Shown here piece after piece: positions 45,506-55,232 of a DNA stretch of 64,000 nucleotides (the stretch's first letter is position 1; each line of letters begins with the position of its first letter). The position numbers and the translations under genes were made by a program. The notes beneath the pieces are model-generated. The model did no database searches, was not told where the DNA came from, and worked only from the letters and a program-made list of their open reading frames with translations. The stretch is from Ruegeria lacuscaerulensis. Its GTDB lineage: Bacteria > Pseudomonadota > Alphaproteobacteria > Rhodobacterales > Rhodobacteraceae. The DNA is taken from positions 369,043 through 433,042 of the forward strand of contig NZ_WPZL01000002.1 in the NCBI RefSeq assembly GCF_013031245.1, written 5' to 3'.

Positions 45506-47353
45506 TTACATTAATTTGAGCGAATAAATTTCAACCAACTCTTCCCGGCCACGTAGTTTGTGTGCGCCTATGCGTTCGAACTCAAGCGGTTTGACCAGTG
45601 CGCTCCGGACAGTGCTGGAGGTAAGTATGTTCACTTCGGAATGAATGTTACCCAAAACGCGCCCGGCCTCTTCCAGTCTTTGGGCAACGTTCACGGAATC
45701 TCCGACCACGGTATAGCTTAGCCTGCCTTCGCTTCCGATATTTCCAACGACCACGCGACCGATGTGAATACCGATCCGCAACCTGACGGTATGTGTCAGT
45801 TCCGCCCTGGCTCGCCGATGCTGGTTATATTCTTCAATCCACCGAGCAATCTCGAGTGCTGCGTTGCACGCCAGATCAGCGGCATCGTCCTGATGTTCAA
45901 GTGCACCCCAGATCGCCATTACGGAATCTCCGATGAACTTGTCGATCGTGCCACCGTTTCTTTGGATACAGTCAGCCAACCCGGCAAAGTGTTCGTTCAG
46001 GAACATCGCGGTTTGAGGCGCAGTCAGATGTTCCGAAAGTGCGGTAAACTCGACAATGTCAGTGAACATAATCACGACATCACGATGAGATGAGTCGATT
46101 TTCTTGCCCGTATGCTGGCGCATCAACTGTCGCACCAATCGCTTGGGCACATAGAGTTCGAACCAGCGTAAGCCATCGAGCATGAAATTGTATGAACGCG
46201 CTGCTTCGTCCAGTTCGCGGAAGAAAGATCCTTCGATTTCGGCGATGTTGGAAACATCCAGATCGTGGACGCGTTTTGCGCTGTCCGAAAGTCGCCGAAC
46301 CGGTTTTGCAATCTTCTGACCGATCAGGGCTGCTGTTCCCGCCGAGATACCTGCCATAACAAGGCAAAACACTATGGCCCATTTAAGCCGGGCCGCTTCC
46401 GCGATAATATCGTGGGCTTCAAAATATGTAGCGACGGTAAGGGGAAGGGCGCCATAATCAGATAACTCGTCGAAGAAAATGACATACTCCCATTCGGCAT
46501 AACCAACAAAACGTGTGTTTGCCCCGGTAAGAAAGTACTTTGCGACACTGAAACGGTCATTTGGTTGCCACATCGCCGAAACAATCGGATCGGAAAAACG
46601 ATCCTGCTGCGGAAGAGGGGCCGAGCGATTCAGACCGGCATAACCAAACGCCATAAGCGGATGCGCCAATACGGCATTTCTGCCGTAAAGCATGAAGACA
46701 TTTGCGCCGAATTCCATTTCCTGATCAGCCAGGAATTCAGACAGTTTTACGACGGAAACCCATGCCGACAGGACGCCAACGATCCGACCTTGTCGAACGA
46801 CCGGTTTTTGATAATTCAACACAGCCTGACCGTATTCTTCCCGCCACAGGATGTCGCCCCAACGGGATTCACCGGATTCAATTGTACCTTTTACAAGGTG
46901 CAGCAGGTCAACATCGTCCCCGATTCTCAAAAAAATCGGTAAAGTCTCGTCGTGGACGCGTTCGACCCCTGTCAGGACGTGGTTTCTGTCAATGAACTGT
47001 ATACGCAGGATCTGGGGGGTGGCTGAAACAGCACCTAACAACAGGCTCACAAACTCTTCTGAGCCGTCCGCGTCCACCTCGCTGGAAGTAATCCGACTTG
47101 CGATGAAGTCGATTTGAGCCGAGGCCGCATTCAGATAACGTTCGACCTGGTGACGTTGCGCGCCAATGATCAGTTGCGCCTTTTGAGTTAACAACTCCGA
47201 AGTGTTGCGGTAGCCAACGACCAATCCCACGCCCAAAACACCGGCAACCGACGTCAAAACAAAAAAACCCAACCCAAGCGCCAGCGCAACCGACATCGAG
47301 GCATGCCAATCGCTGTCGCTTGTTTGTTTGGATTTTGTTTTCAGGACCCCCAT
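45506..47353 (-). CDS. Membrane adenylate/guanylate cyclase with sensor and HAMP domain
   Basis: 615 residues. TM1 (about 23-46) and TM2 (about 332-354) enclose a large periplasmic sensor region similar in size to a double Cache domain. A HAMP-like linker (KIAKPVRRLSDSAKRVHDLD) follows. The C-terminal class III cyclase domain has MFTDIVEFTALSE, KFIGDSVMAIWG and YTVVGDSVNVAQRLE, giving both metal Asp positions and the transition-state Asn/Arg pair. It makes cAMP or cGMP in response to an extracytoplasmic signal. No partner gene is adjacent. It lies near the other cyclase-like gene (43124). Confidence 0.9.
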   Translation of the reverse strand: MGVLKTKSKQTSDSDWHASMSVALALGLGFFVLTSVAGVLGVGLVVGYRNTSELLTQKAQLIIGAQRHQVERYLNAASAQIDFIASRITSSEVDADGSEEFVSLLLGAVSATPQILRIQFIDRNHVLTGVERVHDETLPIFLRIGDDVDLLHLVKGTIESGESRWGDILWREEYGQAVLNYQKPVVRQGRIVGVLSAWVSVVKLSEFLADQEMEFGANVFMLYGRNAVLAHPLMAFGYAGLNRSAPLPQQDRFSDPIVSAMWQPNDRFSVAKYFLTGANTRFVGYAEWEYVIFFDELSDYGALPLTVATYFEAHDIIAEAARLKWAIVFCLVMAGISAGTAALIGQKIAKPVRRLSDSAKRVHDLDVSNIAEIEGSFFRELDEAARSYNFMLDGLRWFELYVPKRLVRQLMRQHTGKKIDSSHRDVVIMFTDIVEFTALSEHLTAPQTAMFLNEHFAGLADCIQRNGGTIDKFIGDSVMAIWGALEHQDDAADLACNAALEIARWIEEYNQHRRARAELTHTVRLRIGIHIGRVVVGNIGSEGRLSYTVVGDSVNVAQRLEEAGRVLGNIHSEVNILTSSTVRSALVKPLEFERIGAHKLRGREELVEIYSLKLM

Positions 47354-47533
47354 TGATACGTCCCGCTAACGAGGCCGCTTCAAATTTACCTATGGTCAAT
47401 TATATATAAGTTATTGAATTTTTAAAGTATGGCTTCCTAATGGCGAGAACAGCCAGAAGCATCACGGCTCATCTGCCAGAGCTTCCGACATGGCCGACCA
47501 GACAGCCTGCAGCGAAGCGCGTTCAATCCGGCG

Positions 47534-47641
47534 TTACCAGCCACCGAAGTTTTGAAGCCACTTTTTGAGTTCTTTCCATTGAGGCGTGTAGGGCCGTTCA
47601 TAATCGTCGCGCCTGCGGAGAGACGGCTTTCGGCCATGCAT
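47534..47641 (-). CDS. Putative 35-residue basic protein
   Basis: From ATG 47641 the frame reads HGRKPSLRRRDDYERP, then a Trp-rich helix WKELKKWLQNFGGW to TAA. The amino-acid pattern looks like real protein (three Trp, balanced charges), although no ribosome site is clear. It lies between the cyclase and the divergent FHA-protease gene and would be transcribed away from the latter. No family recognised. Confidence 0.35.
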   Translation of the reverse strand: MHGRKPSLRRRDDYERPYTPQWKELKKWLQNFGGW

Positions 47642-47679
47642 GATAGGGTGTTCTTATCGCCGCTGCGCAGAGGATAAAT

Positions 47680-49272
47680 ATGCGGGAACCAGATCAGACC
47701 GGCCAGAGAACATCACAGGAAGATTGCGAAGGCGACGTGCATGCTTTTCTGGAAAGCCTGACCGGACCATCGCGTGGAAACGTTGCTTGGCTTGTCGACA
47801 GCGCGTTAACCATCTCTGTCGGTGAGCGCCGCGCCCTGAGCCTCCGCCTGAAAGATGATTTGCCACCTCATGATGAAGACATTGCATCGCTCCAATGGAC
47901 GGAAGGTGGTTACACGCTAAAAGCTATGTCTGGACGAAATATCTGGGTCAATGGGCAAAAAACCGTTTCGGCATCACTTGAGCCCGGCGATGTGATCGAG
48001 TTCGGCGAAAAGGGTCCGATGACCCGGTACAGGACATGCAGCCATTCGTTTCCCACGCATCACACGGTCGAGGATATTTTGAGTGACGCCTATGCGTATG
48101 CCCGCACAAGCCGTCGACCGTTCGCAAAAAGGATGTCCGGCGCGCTGCGCGACAGTGGGCGTCGGCTTGCATCACAAACCACTGTTTTGTTCAGAATTTC
48201 CGTTCTGGCCGCGCTGTTTCTGATCGCGGGCTTTGTGTTCTTACTCTTTCAGAATGACCGGAGACTTGCAGACAGCCTCAGGCAGGAATCGGGTAAGATC
48301 GAGGCGGTCGCGGTCATGCTTGCCCAAACGCGCGAAGACGCGCTTACACCGGAAGACCTGAATGCCCTAAAGAGCGCTTTTGAAAACCAGGTAATGTCGA
48401 CCGAGCAGCGTATTGGAACGCTTGAACAGCGCGCCGGGGCACCGACACGGGTCATTACCGCTTCAACACGATCGGTTGCATTCATTCAGGGTGCCTACGG
48501 ATTGCGGCATTTAGAAAGCGGCAAACTGTTGCGGCATGTGCTTGGCCCGGACGGAGAGAAACTGCAAACCCCGTTTGGGCAACCTTGGATCGAACCGGAT
48601 GCTACGGGCGAACCCGCCGAATTCCAGTTCACGGGCACCGGTTTTTTGTTGCAGGGCATTCCGCTTATGGCCACGAACCGCCATGTCGCGTTGCCCTGGA
48701 CAACCGGCGATAGAGAGCAGGCTCTGAAAAGTGCAGGTCTCGAACCCGTGATGCTTAGGCTGCTGGCCTATTTGCCCGATCAGAGCGCCCCCATAGTGGC
48801 TGAGTTGGATCAATTCAGCGAAACGGCTGATTTGGCGCTTTTGTCCGTTGACCCGGAGCGGGTTCAAGGGCTTGGAGTTCCGCTGGCGGATGAACATCCA
48901 CGCGCAGGCGAAGAAGTTTTCTTGCTGGGATATCCAACCGGTCTCAAGGCCTTGATCGTGCAAGCCGGGCCGGACTTTCTTGAAACTCTGGAGGATGATG
49001 GCCCCGCTAATTTCTGGACAATTGCTTCCCGCCTTTCCAATCAAAGCCAGATTCAGCCACTTGCCAGCCGCGGCATCGTTGCTCAAACCAGTCCGGGATC
49101 TGTCGTTTACGATGCTGAAACCACGTCCGGTGGAAGCGGCGGTCCAGCGCTGAACCGGAGGGGAGAGGTTGTTGCAATCAATGCTGCGATCCTGCCTGAA
49201 TTTGGTGGCTCAAACATTGGCGTTCCGGTGTCACACCTCAAGGCTTTGCTGGGCGGGGCCAAAAGTCAGTAA
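47680..49272 (+). CDS. Membrane-anchored FHA-like / trypsin-like serine protease
   Basis: 530 residues. Residues about 40-120 resemble a degenerate FHA domain (NIWVNGQKT, LEPGDVIEFG), a fold that reads phosphothreonine. One TM helix follows (about 170-190), then a charged helical stretch (about 195-250), and then a trypsin-like peptidase domain (about 265-525). Its triad is His335 (TNRHVAL), Asp384 (TADLALL) and Ser486 (SGGSGGPA). The FHA part should be cytoplasmic and the protease periplasmic. It could pass a cytoplasmic phosphorylation state across the membrane, but no kinase lies next to it. Not in an operon. Confidence 0.82.
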   Translation: MREPDQTGQRTSQEDCEGDVHAFLESLTGPSRGNVAWLVDSALTISVGERRALSLRLKDDLPPHDEDIASLQWTEGGYTLKAMSGRNIWVNGQKTVSASLEPGDVIEFGEKGPMTRYRTCSHSFPTHHTVEDILSDAYAYARTSRRPFAKRMSGALRDSGRRLASQTTVLFRISVLAALFLIAGFVFLLFQNDRRLADSLRQESGKIEAVAVMLAQTREDALTPEDLNALKSAFENQVMSTEQRIGTLEQRAGAPTRVITASTRSVAFIQGAYGLRHLESGKLLRHVLGPDGEKLQTPFGQPWIEPDATGEPAEFQFTGTGFLLQGIPLMATNRHVALPWTTGDREQALKSAGLEPVMLRLLAYLPDQSAPIVAELDQFSETADLALLSVDPERVQGLGVPLADEHPRAGEEVFLLGYPTGLKALIVQAGPDFLETLEDDGPANFWTIASRLSNQSQIQPLASRGIVAQTSPGSVVYDAETTSGGSGGPALNRRGEVVAINAAILPEFGGSNIGVPVSHLKALLGGAKSQ

Positions 49273-49291
49273 GGCAGCGTAACCGCCGCAA

Positions 49292-50149
49292 TTATTCAGG
49301 TCGGCGCGCCTGAAACAGGTTGATGACAGCCGGGATGTGAAAGTCCGTATCGGACAAGAATTGCCGGAACTCCTCGCCAACGGCGCGCTGAATGGCCAGC
49401 AAATCCTGGTCATCTCCTTCGAAATGCGCGATTACGCGCGCTGCCGGGCCAACGCGCGCGCACAACGCCGCTGATCCCTCAATCCCGCCAAAGCCCGGCA
49501 GTTCCAGATTTACCGCTTCGGCCTTTACATCCGTCAGCCCGGCCTTTGTCATCATTCCGGCGACGTGATCCAGATCGTGAAATGCCAGTGGTCCGGGCGC
49601 GTAACGGTCTACCCGCGGGGGGTGCCCCAACCGACTTACGGCGGCGACGTGGGGTATTTTGAACCAAGGGTTTTCGTCGAGAGGTCCCCAGGCTGCAAAG
49701 GTCATCTGCCCTCCGGGCTTGAGCGCCTGGGCGATGTTTGCAAAAGCAGCCACGGAATCGTCGAAGAACATAACGCCGAAACGCGAGATCGCCGCATCCA
49801 TCTGACCAGACGGAAAGTCATAGGTTTGCGCGTCAGCGAATTGGAAAGCGGTATTGTTCAGGCCTTTTTCGGCAGCACGCGCAGCGGCCCTGTCCAGAAA
49901 TGATTGCGAAATATCGGCCGCCAGAACGCGCCCGCCTGGGCCGACGTGACGGGCTGCGGTCAGACTGCTCACGCCTGTACCGCAGCCAATGTCCAGAACA
50001 GCCATGCCCGGCGCAAGCCCGGCACGGTCCAATACTAGCTTCAGCACAGGGGCCATGAGATGATCAAGCTGATCTTCGTAAGTCAGCCATTTGGCACCGG
50101 GTTCCGAATTTCCCCAGTATTCCGCCTGTTCTTCGTTCGCAACTTGCAT
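49292..50149 (-). CDS. SAM-dependent methyltransferase (UbiE/class I)
   Basis: 285 residues from ATG 50149; the longer frame back to 50467 lies antisense in the corrinoid-activator gene and is spurious. SAM motif VLDIGCGTGVSSLTAARHVG, then ADISQSFLDRA, AISRFGVMFFDD and LKPGGQMTFAAWGP, all typical of class I enzymes. Substrate unknown. It starts 25 bases after the RACo-like gene on the same strand, so the two are probably co-transcribed. Confidence 0.85.
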   Translation of the reverse strand: MQVANEEQAEYWGNSEPGAKWLTYEDQLDHLMAPVLKLVLDRAGLAPGMAVLDIGCGTGVSSLTAARHVGPGGRVLAADISQSFLDRAAARAAEKGLNNTAFQFADAQTYDFPSGQMDAAISRFGVMFFDDSVAAFANIAQALKPGGQMTFAAWGPLDENPWFKIPHVAAVSRLGHPPRVDRYAPGPLAFHDLDHVAGMMTKAGLTDVKAEAVNLELPGFGGIEGSAALCARVGPAARVIAHFEGDDQDLLAIQRAVGEEFRQFLSDTDFHIPAVINLFQARRPE

Positions 50150-50174
50150 CACTGCCCCCGGTTTGATGAAGGGA

Positions 50175-52217
50175 CTATGACCTCCTGCGGCGGCGGCGGC
50201 CAGATTTTTCCTCATCCCCACCCGTATTGAATGTGGGCGAGGGCAGAGTGACAACCTGCGCCAGTTCCGGGAAGGGATCGGTTTTGTGCGGGATCGCGTT
50301 GGCGGCGACGAAATGATCCTGAAACTTGGGCTCGATGGCCGTTTCGACTTTGGTGATCTCGCGTACAACGCGCTCGATCTCGGCCCGCGACCCGATGTTG
50401 CACAGAGCGATCCGCGCGCCGGTGCCGGCGGCGTTGCCAGCGCTTGAGACCTTGTCCAGCGGCGCATCGGGGATCATGCCCAGAACCATTGCGTGCTTGG
50501 TCGAGATATGGGCTCCGAACGCTCCGGCCAGAACCACGCGATCCACCGTATCGACGTTCATTTCGTCCATCAGCAACCGGGCACCGGCGTAAAGCGCGGA
50601 TTTGGCCAACTGAATGGCGCGGATGTCGCCCTGGGTTACGGTGATGCGCGGGCCGCCCTCGGCGCTGGCATCGTGGATCAGATAGGCGTGGGTGCGGCCT
50701 TCGGGAACGCAGCGGGCGGTGCCGGCTTGCTCGGCAGACCCGATCAAGCCACTTTCGTCCAACAACCCGGCGATGCGCATTTCAGCGACCGCTTCGATGA
50801 TGCCTGAACCGCAGATGCCGGTTATGCCCGTCGTCGCGACATCCTGATCGAACCCGTCCTCGTCCGACCATTTCTCGGACCCGATCACACGAAAGCGGGG
50901 TTCCTTGGTGACGGGATCAATTTCGATCCGTTCGATAGCACCGGGCGCGGCGCGCTGACCCGAACTGATCTGTGCACCTTCAAAGGCAGGGCCAGTGGGC
51001 GAGGAACAGGCCAAAACGCGACTGGTGTTGCCCAACAGGATTTCGGCGTTGGTGCCGACATCGACGATCAGAACGAGGTCTTCGGACTTTCCGGGCTCTT
51101 CTGACAGGGCAACGGCCGCGCAATCCGCGCCGACATGGCCTGCGATACATGGCAGGATATAGACCCGCGCGCGCGGGTTCATCTTGGTCAGGTCCATCTC
51201 ACGCGCGGGCAGGGATATGCTTTCAGAGGTTGCCAGAGCAAAGGGTGCCTGACCAAGTTCGACCGGGTCCAGCCCCAACAGCAGGTGGTGCATAACCGGG
51301 TTGCACACAAATACGGTTTCAACGATCAGTTCGGCGTCGATCCCGGCTTCCTCGGCGATTGAGGTGGTCAGATCGTTGATTGCCTCGCGCACGGCCTTGG
51401 TCATCTCCTGATTGCCGCCGGGGTTCATCATCGCATATGAGACGCGGCTCATGAGGTCCTCGCCAAAGCGGATCTGCGGGTTCATCAGGCCCGAGGACGC
51501 CTTGACCTCACCGGTTTCCAGATCGGTCAGATGGGCGGCGATGGTGGTCGAGCCCAAGTCGATGGCCAAACCATACAGTCCATGTTCGTGCAGCCCGGGC
51601 CAGATTTCGACGATTCGGGCCACTTCGTCTTTGTGGCCTTTGTAAACGGCCACGGTAACTTCCCATTTCCCCTTGCGCAGGACCGGCTGAAGCTTGGACA
51701 TCAGAGACAGATCGGCGGTGACAGCGTCAATGTCCCACTGCTGGCGCAGGGCACGCTCCAGGCGTTCCAGATCACCGGTGGGCGAGTGCATGTCGGGTTC
51801 TTCGACAACCACGAAATACAGCCGGGTTGCCGGGTCCATGATGATCGCCCGCGCTGCGGCGGCCTTGCGAACAACCTGGCGGTGAACCTGGCTTTCGGGC
51901 GGCACATCAATGACGATGTCGCCCTGAACCGTTGCCTGACATCCCAGACGGCGACCCGGTTTCAGTCCGCGTTTGTCATCATAGCGCTGTTCAACCGCGT
52001 TCCATTCGCTCAGGGCATCATCGGATGCAGTCACACCGTGCTTGGGAAACTCACCAAAGCTGGGTGTGATCTGGCATTTCGAACAAATCCCGCGTCCGCC
52101 GCAGACCGAATCCAGATCGACGCCCAACTGCCGGGCGGCGGTGAGTACCGGAGTGCCCACGGGGAAGTGCCCGCGTTTGCCCGACGGAGTAAAGACAACA
52201 AGGGGATCGGTGGTCAT
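50175..52217 (-). CDS. RACo-type corrinoid activation protein (2Fe-2S + ASKHA), Arg-rich tail
   Basis: 680 residues from ATG 52217 with AGG upstream (the longer frame to 52409 is discounted). An N-terminal ferredoxin-like domain carries Cys39, Cys45, Cys48 and Cys93 (CGGRGICSKC, GCQAT). The C-terminal ASKHA ATPase domain (DUF4445-type) has LYGLAIDLGSTTIAAHL, LVLIVDVGTNAEILLG and GICGSGIIEAVAEM. RACo proteins reactivate the inactive Co(II) corrinoid of methyltransferase systems using ATP. The protein ends in SGRRRRRRS, echoing the tail of the methyltransferase at 41 kb. Divergent from guaB. Confidence 0.9.
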   Translation of the reverse strand: MTTDPLVVFTPSGKRGHFPVGTPVLTAARQLGVDLDSVCGGRGICSKCQITPSFGEFPKHGVTASDDALSEWNAVEQRYDDKRGLKPGRRLGCQATVQGDIVIDVPPESQVHRQVVRKAAAARAIIMDPATRLYFVVVEEPDMHSPTGDLERLERALRQQWDIDAVTADLSLMSKLQPVLRKGKWEVTVAVYKGHKDEVARIVEIWPGLHEHGLYGLAIDLGSTTIAAHLTDLETGEVKASSGLMNPQIRFGEDLMSRVSYAMMNPGGNQEMTKAVREAINDLTTSIAEEAGIDAELIVETVFVCNPVMHHLLLGLDPVELGQAPFALATSESISLPAREMDLTKMNPRARVYILPCIAGHVGADCAAVALSEEPGKSEDLVLIVDVGTNAEILLGNTSRVLACSSPTGPAFEGAQISSGQRAAPGAIERIEIDPVTKEPRFRVIGSEKWSDEDGFDQDVATTGITGICGSGIIEAVAEMRIAGLLDESGLIGSAEQAGTARCVPEGRTHAYLIHDASAEGGPRITVTQGDIRAIQLAKSALYAGARLLMDEMNVDTVDRVVLAGAFGAHISTKHAMVLGMIPDAPLDKVSSAGNAAGTGARIALCNIGSRAEIERVVREITKVETAIEPKFQDHFVAANAIPHKTDPFPELAQVVTLPSPTFNTGGDEEKSGRRRRRRS

Positions 52218-52431
52218 GATTGGCCTGCCTTTTGTATTCGCGCGTATGCCGGGCAAGATATGGGTTTGCGCGCAAAGGGAAAGGGCATTCAGCGGCACGT
52301 TTTGCGTGGGTTGCGTCGTTTTTTGCTGCAGTATCGGTCTGAAGGTGGAAACTAGTTTGGGGCAGGGGCTTTTCCTTAGCCTGAATCCATGTAATAGGGT
52401 CACCGCCAAACGGGGTTTTGCATGGGGTTAG

Positions 52432-53883
<1,452 letters not shown>

Positions 53884-53902
53884 CTTAGTTCTTGATATTG
53901 CA

Positions 53903-53928
53903 CGGCGCCCAGACCCGGGCGCCGTTTT
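53903..53928 (+). terminator. Terminator after guaB
   Basis: CGGCGCCC at 53903-53910 pairs with GGGCGCCG at 53917-53924, loop of 6 bases, then TTTT. About 20 bases after the stop. Confidence 0.85.
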
Positions 53929-53974
53929 GCATTTGTAACGCACCCGACTGAGTCCAAAAAGCATCGGAATAGAG

Positions 53975-55132
53975 ATGACCCCGGCCGCACGCATTCAGGC
54001 TTCGATTGAAATCCTTGATGAGATACTGGCAGGCGCGCCAGTCGAGAAGGCGCTGACCGGATGGGCGCGTCGCAGTCGGTTTGCCGGGTCCAAGGATCGT
54101 GCTGCGGTGCGGGACCATGTGTTCTCGGCGTTGCGGTGCAAACGGTCTTATGCGGCCCTCGGGGGGGCTGAAACCGGGCGCGGGCTGATGATCGGCTCGG
54201 TACGAGCAGCGGGTGAGGGTCTTGAGACGCTGTTCACGGGAGCCCGTCATGCCCCTGCGGTCGTGTCCGACGTCGAGCAAAGGCTGGATTTTGAGACCGA
54301 CGCAGAACGGTATGACATCCCTGAATGGCTATGGCCCAGGTTTCAGTCTTCGCTGGGGGACCATACAGTTGCGGTCGCGCAGTCACTGCAAAGGCGCGCT
54401 CCGGTCCACCTGCGTGTCAACCTGATCAAATCTGATGTTGCGGGTGCCATAGCTGCATTGAATGATGATGGCATTGAGGCAATTACGCATCCGGCTAGCA
54501 ACACTGCGCTCGAAGTTGTTGAAGGGGCGCGTAAAATTGCTCAGGGTCAAGCTTACGCGGATGGTCTAGTTGAGCTTCAGGACGCAGCCAGCCAGGCTGT
54601 TGTCGATGCTCTGGATTTGCAACCGGGAATGCGGGTTCTGGATTATTGCGCGGGCGGCGGCGGAAAGTCTCTGGCATTAGCTACGCATCAAGGCGTCGAG
54701 GTGTTTGCCCATGATGTGAATGCGGGCCGGATGCGGGACTTGCCTGCCAGGGCCGAGCGGGCCGGGGCACGTGTCACGATTTTAACGACGGATGATCTCG
54801 AACAGTGCGCACCGTTCGATGTCGTTCTCGCGGATGCACCATGTTCCGGCAGCGGCTCGTGGCGGCGTGCACCTGCAGGTAAATGGACGCTGACCGAAAC
54901 ACGCTTGAGCGAATTGTCGAATATTCAATCCGACATTTTGGAGAAGCTGTCTCAGATGATCACCTCGACCGGGGTTCTGGCCTACGCGACGTGTTCAATG
55001 CTGGATGATGAAAACGGAACAATCGTGGATGCGTTTTTAAGATCCAGCCCAAAATGGTCAGAGCAATTTCGCAAAACGTGGCTGGTTTCACACGGAACAG
55101 ACGGATTCTTCACTGCACACTTGACGCGATAG
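53975..55132 (+). CDS. RsmB/NOP2-family rRNA (cytosine-C5) methyltransferase
   Basis: 385 residues. The N-terminal about 100 residues are NusB-like helical. The Rossmann domain has VLDYCAGGGGKSLALATH, ADAPCSGSGSWRR with the Pro-Cys catalytic pair and YATCSMLDDENG with the second conserved Cys, all hallmarks of RNA m5C methyltransferases (PF01189). Likely target is 16S rRNA near C967, but other targets are possible. It stands between guaB and cckA, co-directional, with the CtrA-type box and cckA promoter region 40 bases after its stop. Confidence 0.88.
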   Translation: MTPAARIQASIEILDEILAGAPVEKALTGWARRSRFAGSKDRAAVRDHVFSALRCKRSYAALGGAETGRGLMIGSVRAAGEGLETLFTGARHAPAVVSDVEQRLDFETDAERYDIPEWLWPRFQSSLGDHTVAVAQSLQRRAPVHLRVNLIKSDVAGAIAALNDDGIEAITHPASNTALEVVEGARKIAQGQAYADGLVELQDAASQAVVDALDLQPGMRVLDYCAGGGGKSLALATHQGVEVFAHDVNAGRMRDLPARAERAGARVTILTTDDLEQCAPFDVVLADAPCSGSGSWRRAPAGKWTLTETRLSELSNIQSDILEKLSQMITSTGVLAYATCSMLDDENGTIVDAFLRSSPKWSEQFRKTWLVSHGTDGFFTAHLTR

Positions 55133-55171
55133 CGCGTCAGGGACTAGCAACCTTAGGGAGAGTGTTCGTTT

Positions 55172-55186
55172 TTAAGCGGACATTAA
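55172..55186. promoter_or_regulatory. CtrA-type binding box before cckA
   Basis: TTAA-GCGGACA-TTAA, an exact TTAA-N7-TTAA palindrome, lies about 47 bases before the cckA start. This is the consensus of the response regulator CtrA, the output of the phosphorelay that CckA heads, so autoregulation is suggested. Confidence 0.7.
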
Positions 55187-55232
55187 CATTATTTGGGCTG
55201 ATTACTGAAAAGCTCACCGACCTGAGTTGTTT

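Noticed and set aside
50150..50467. N-terminal extension of the methyltransferase
   Set aside because: It is antisense to no gene but lies inside the corrinoid-activator gene on the same strand in another frame, and a proper ribosome site precedes the shorter start.
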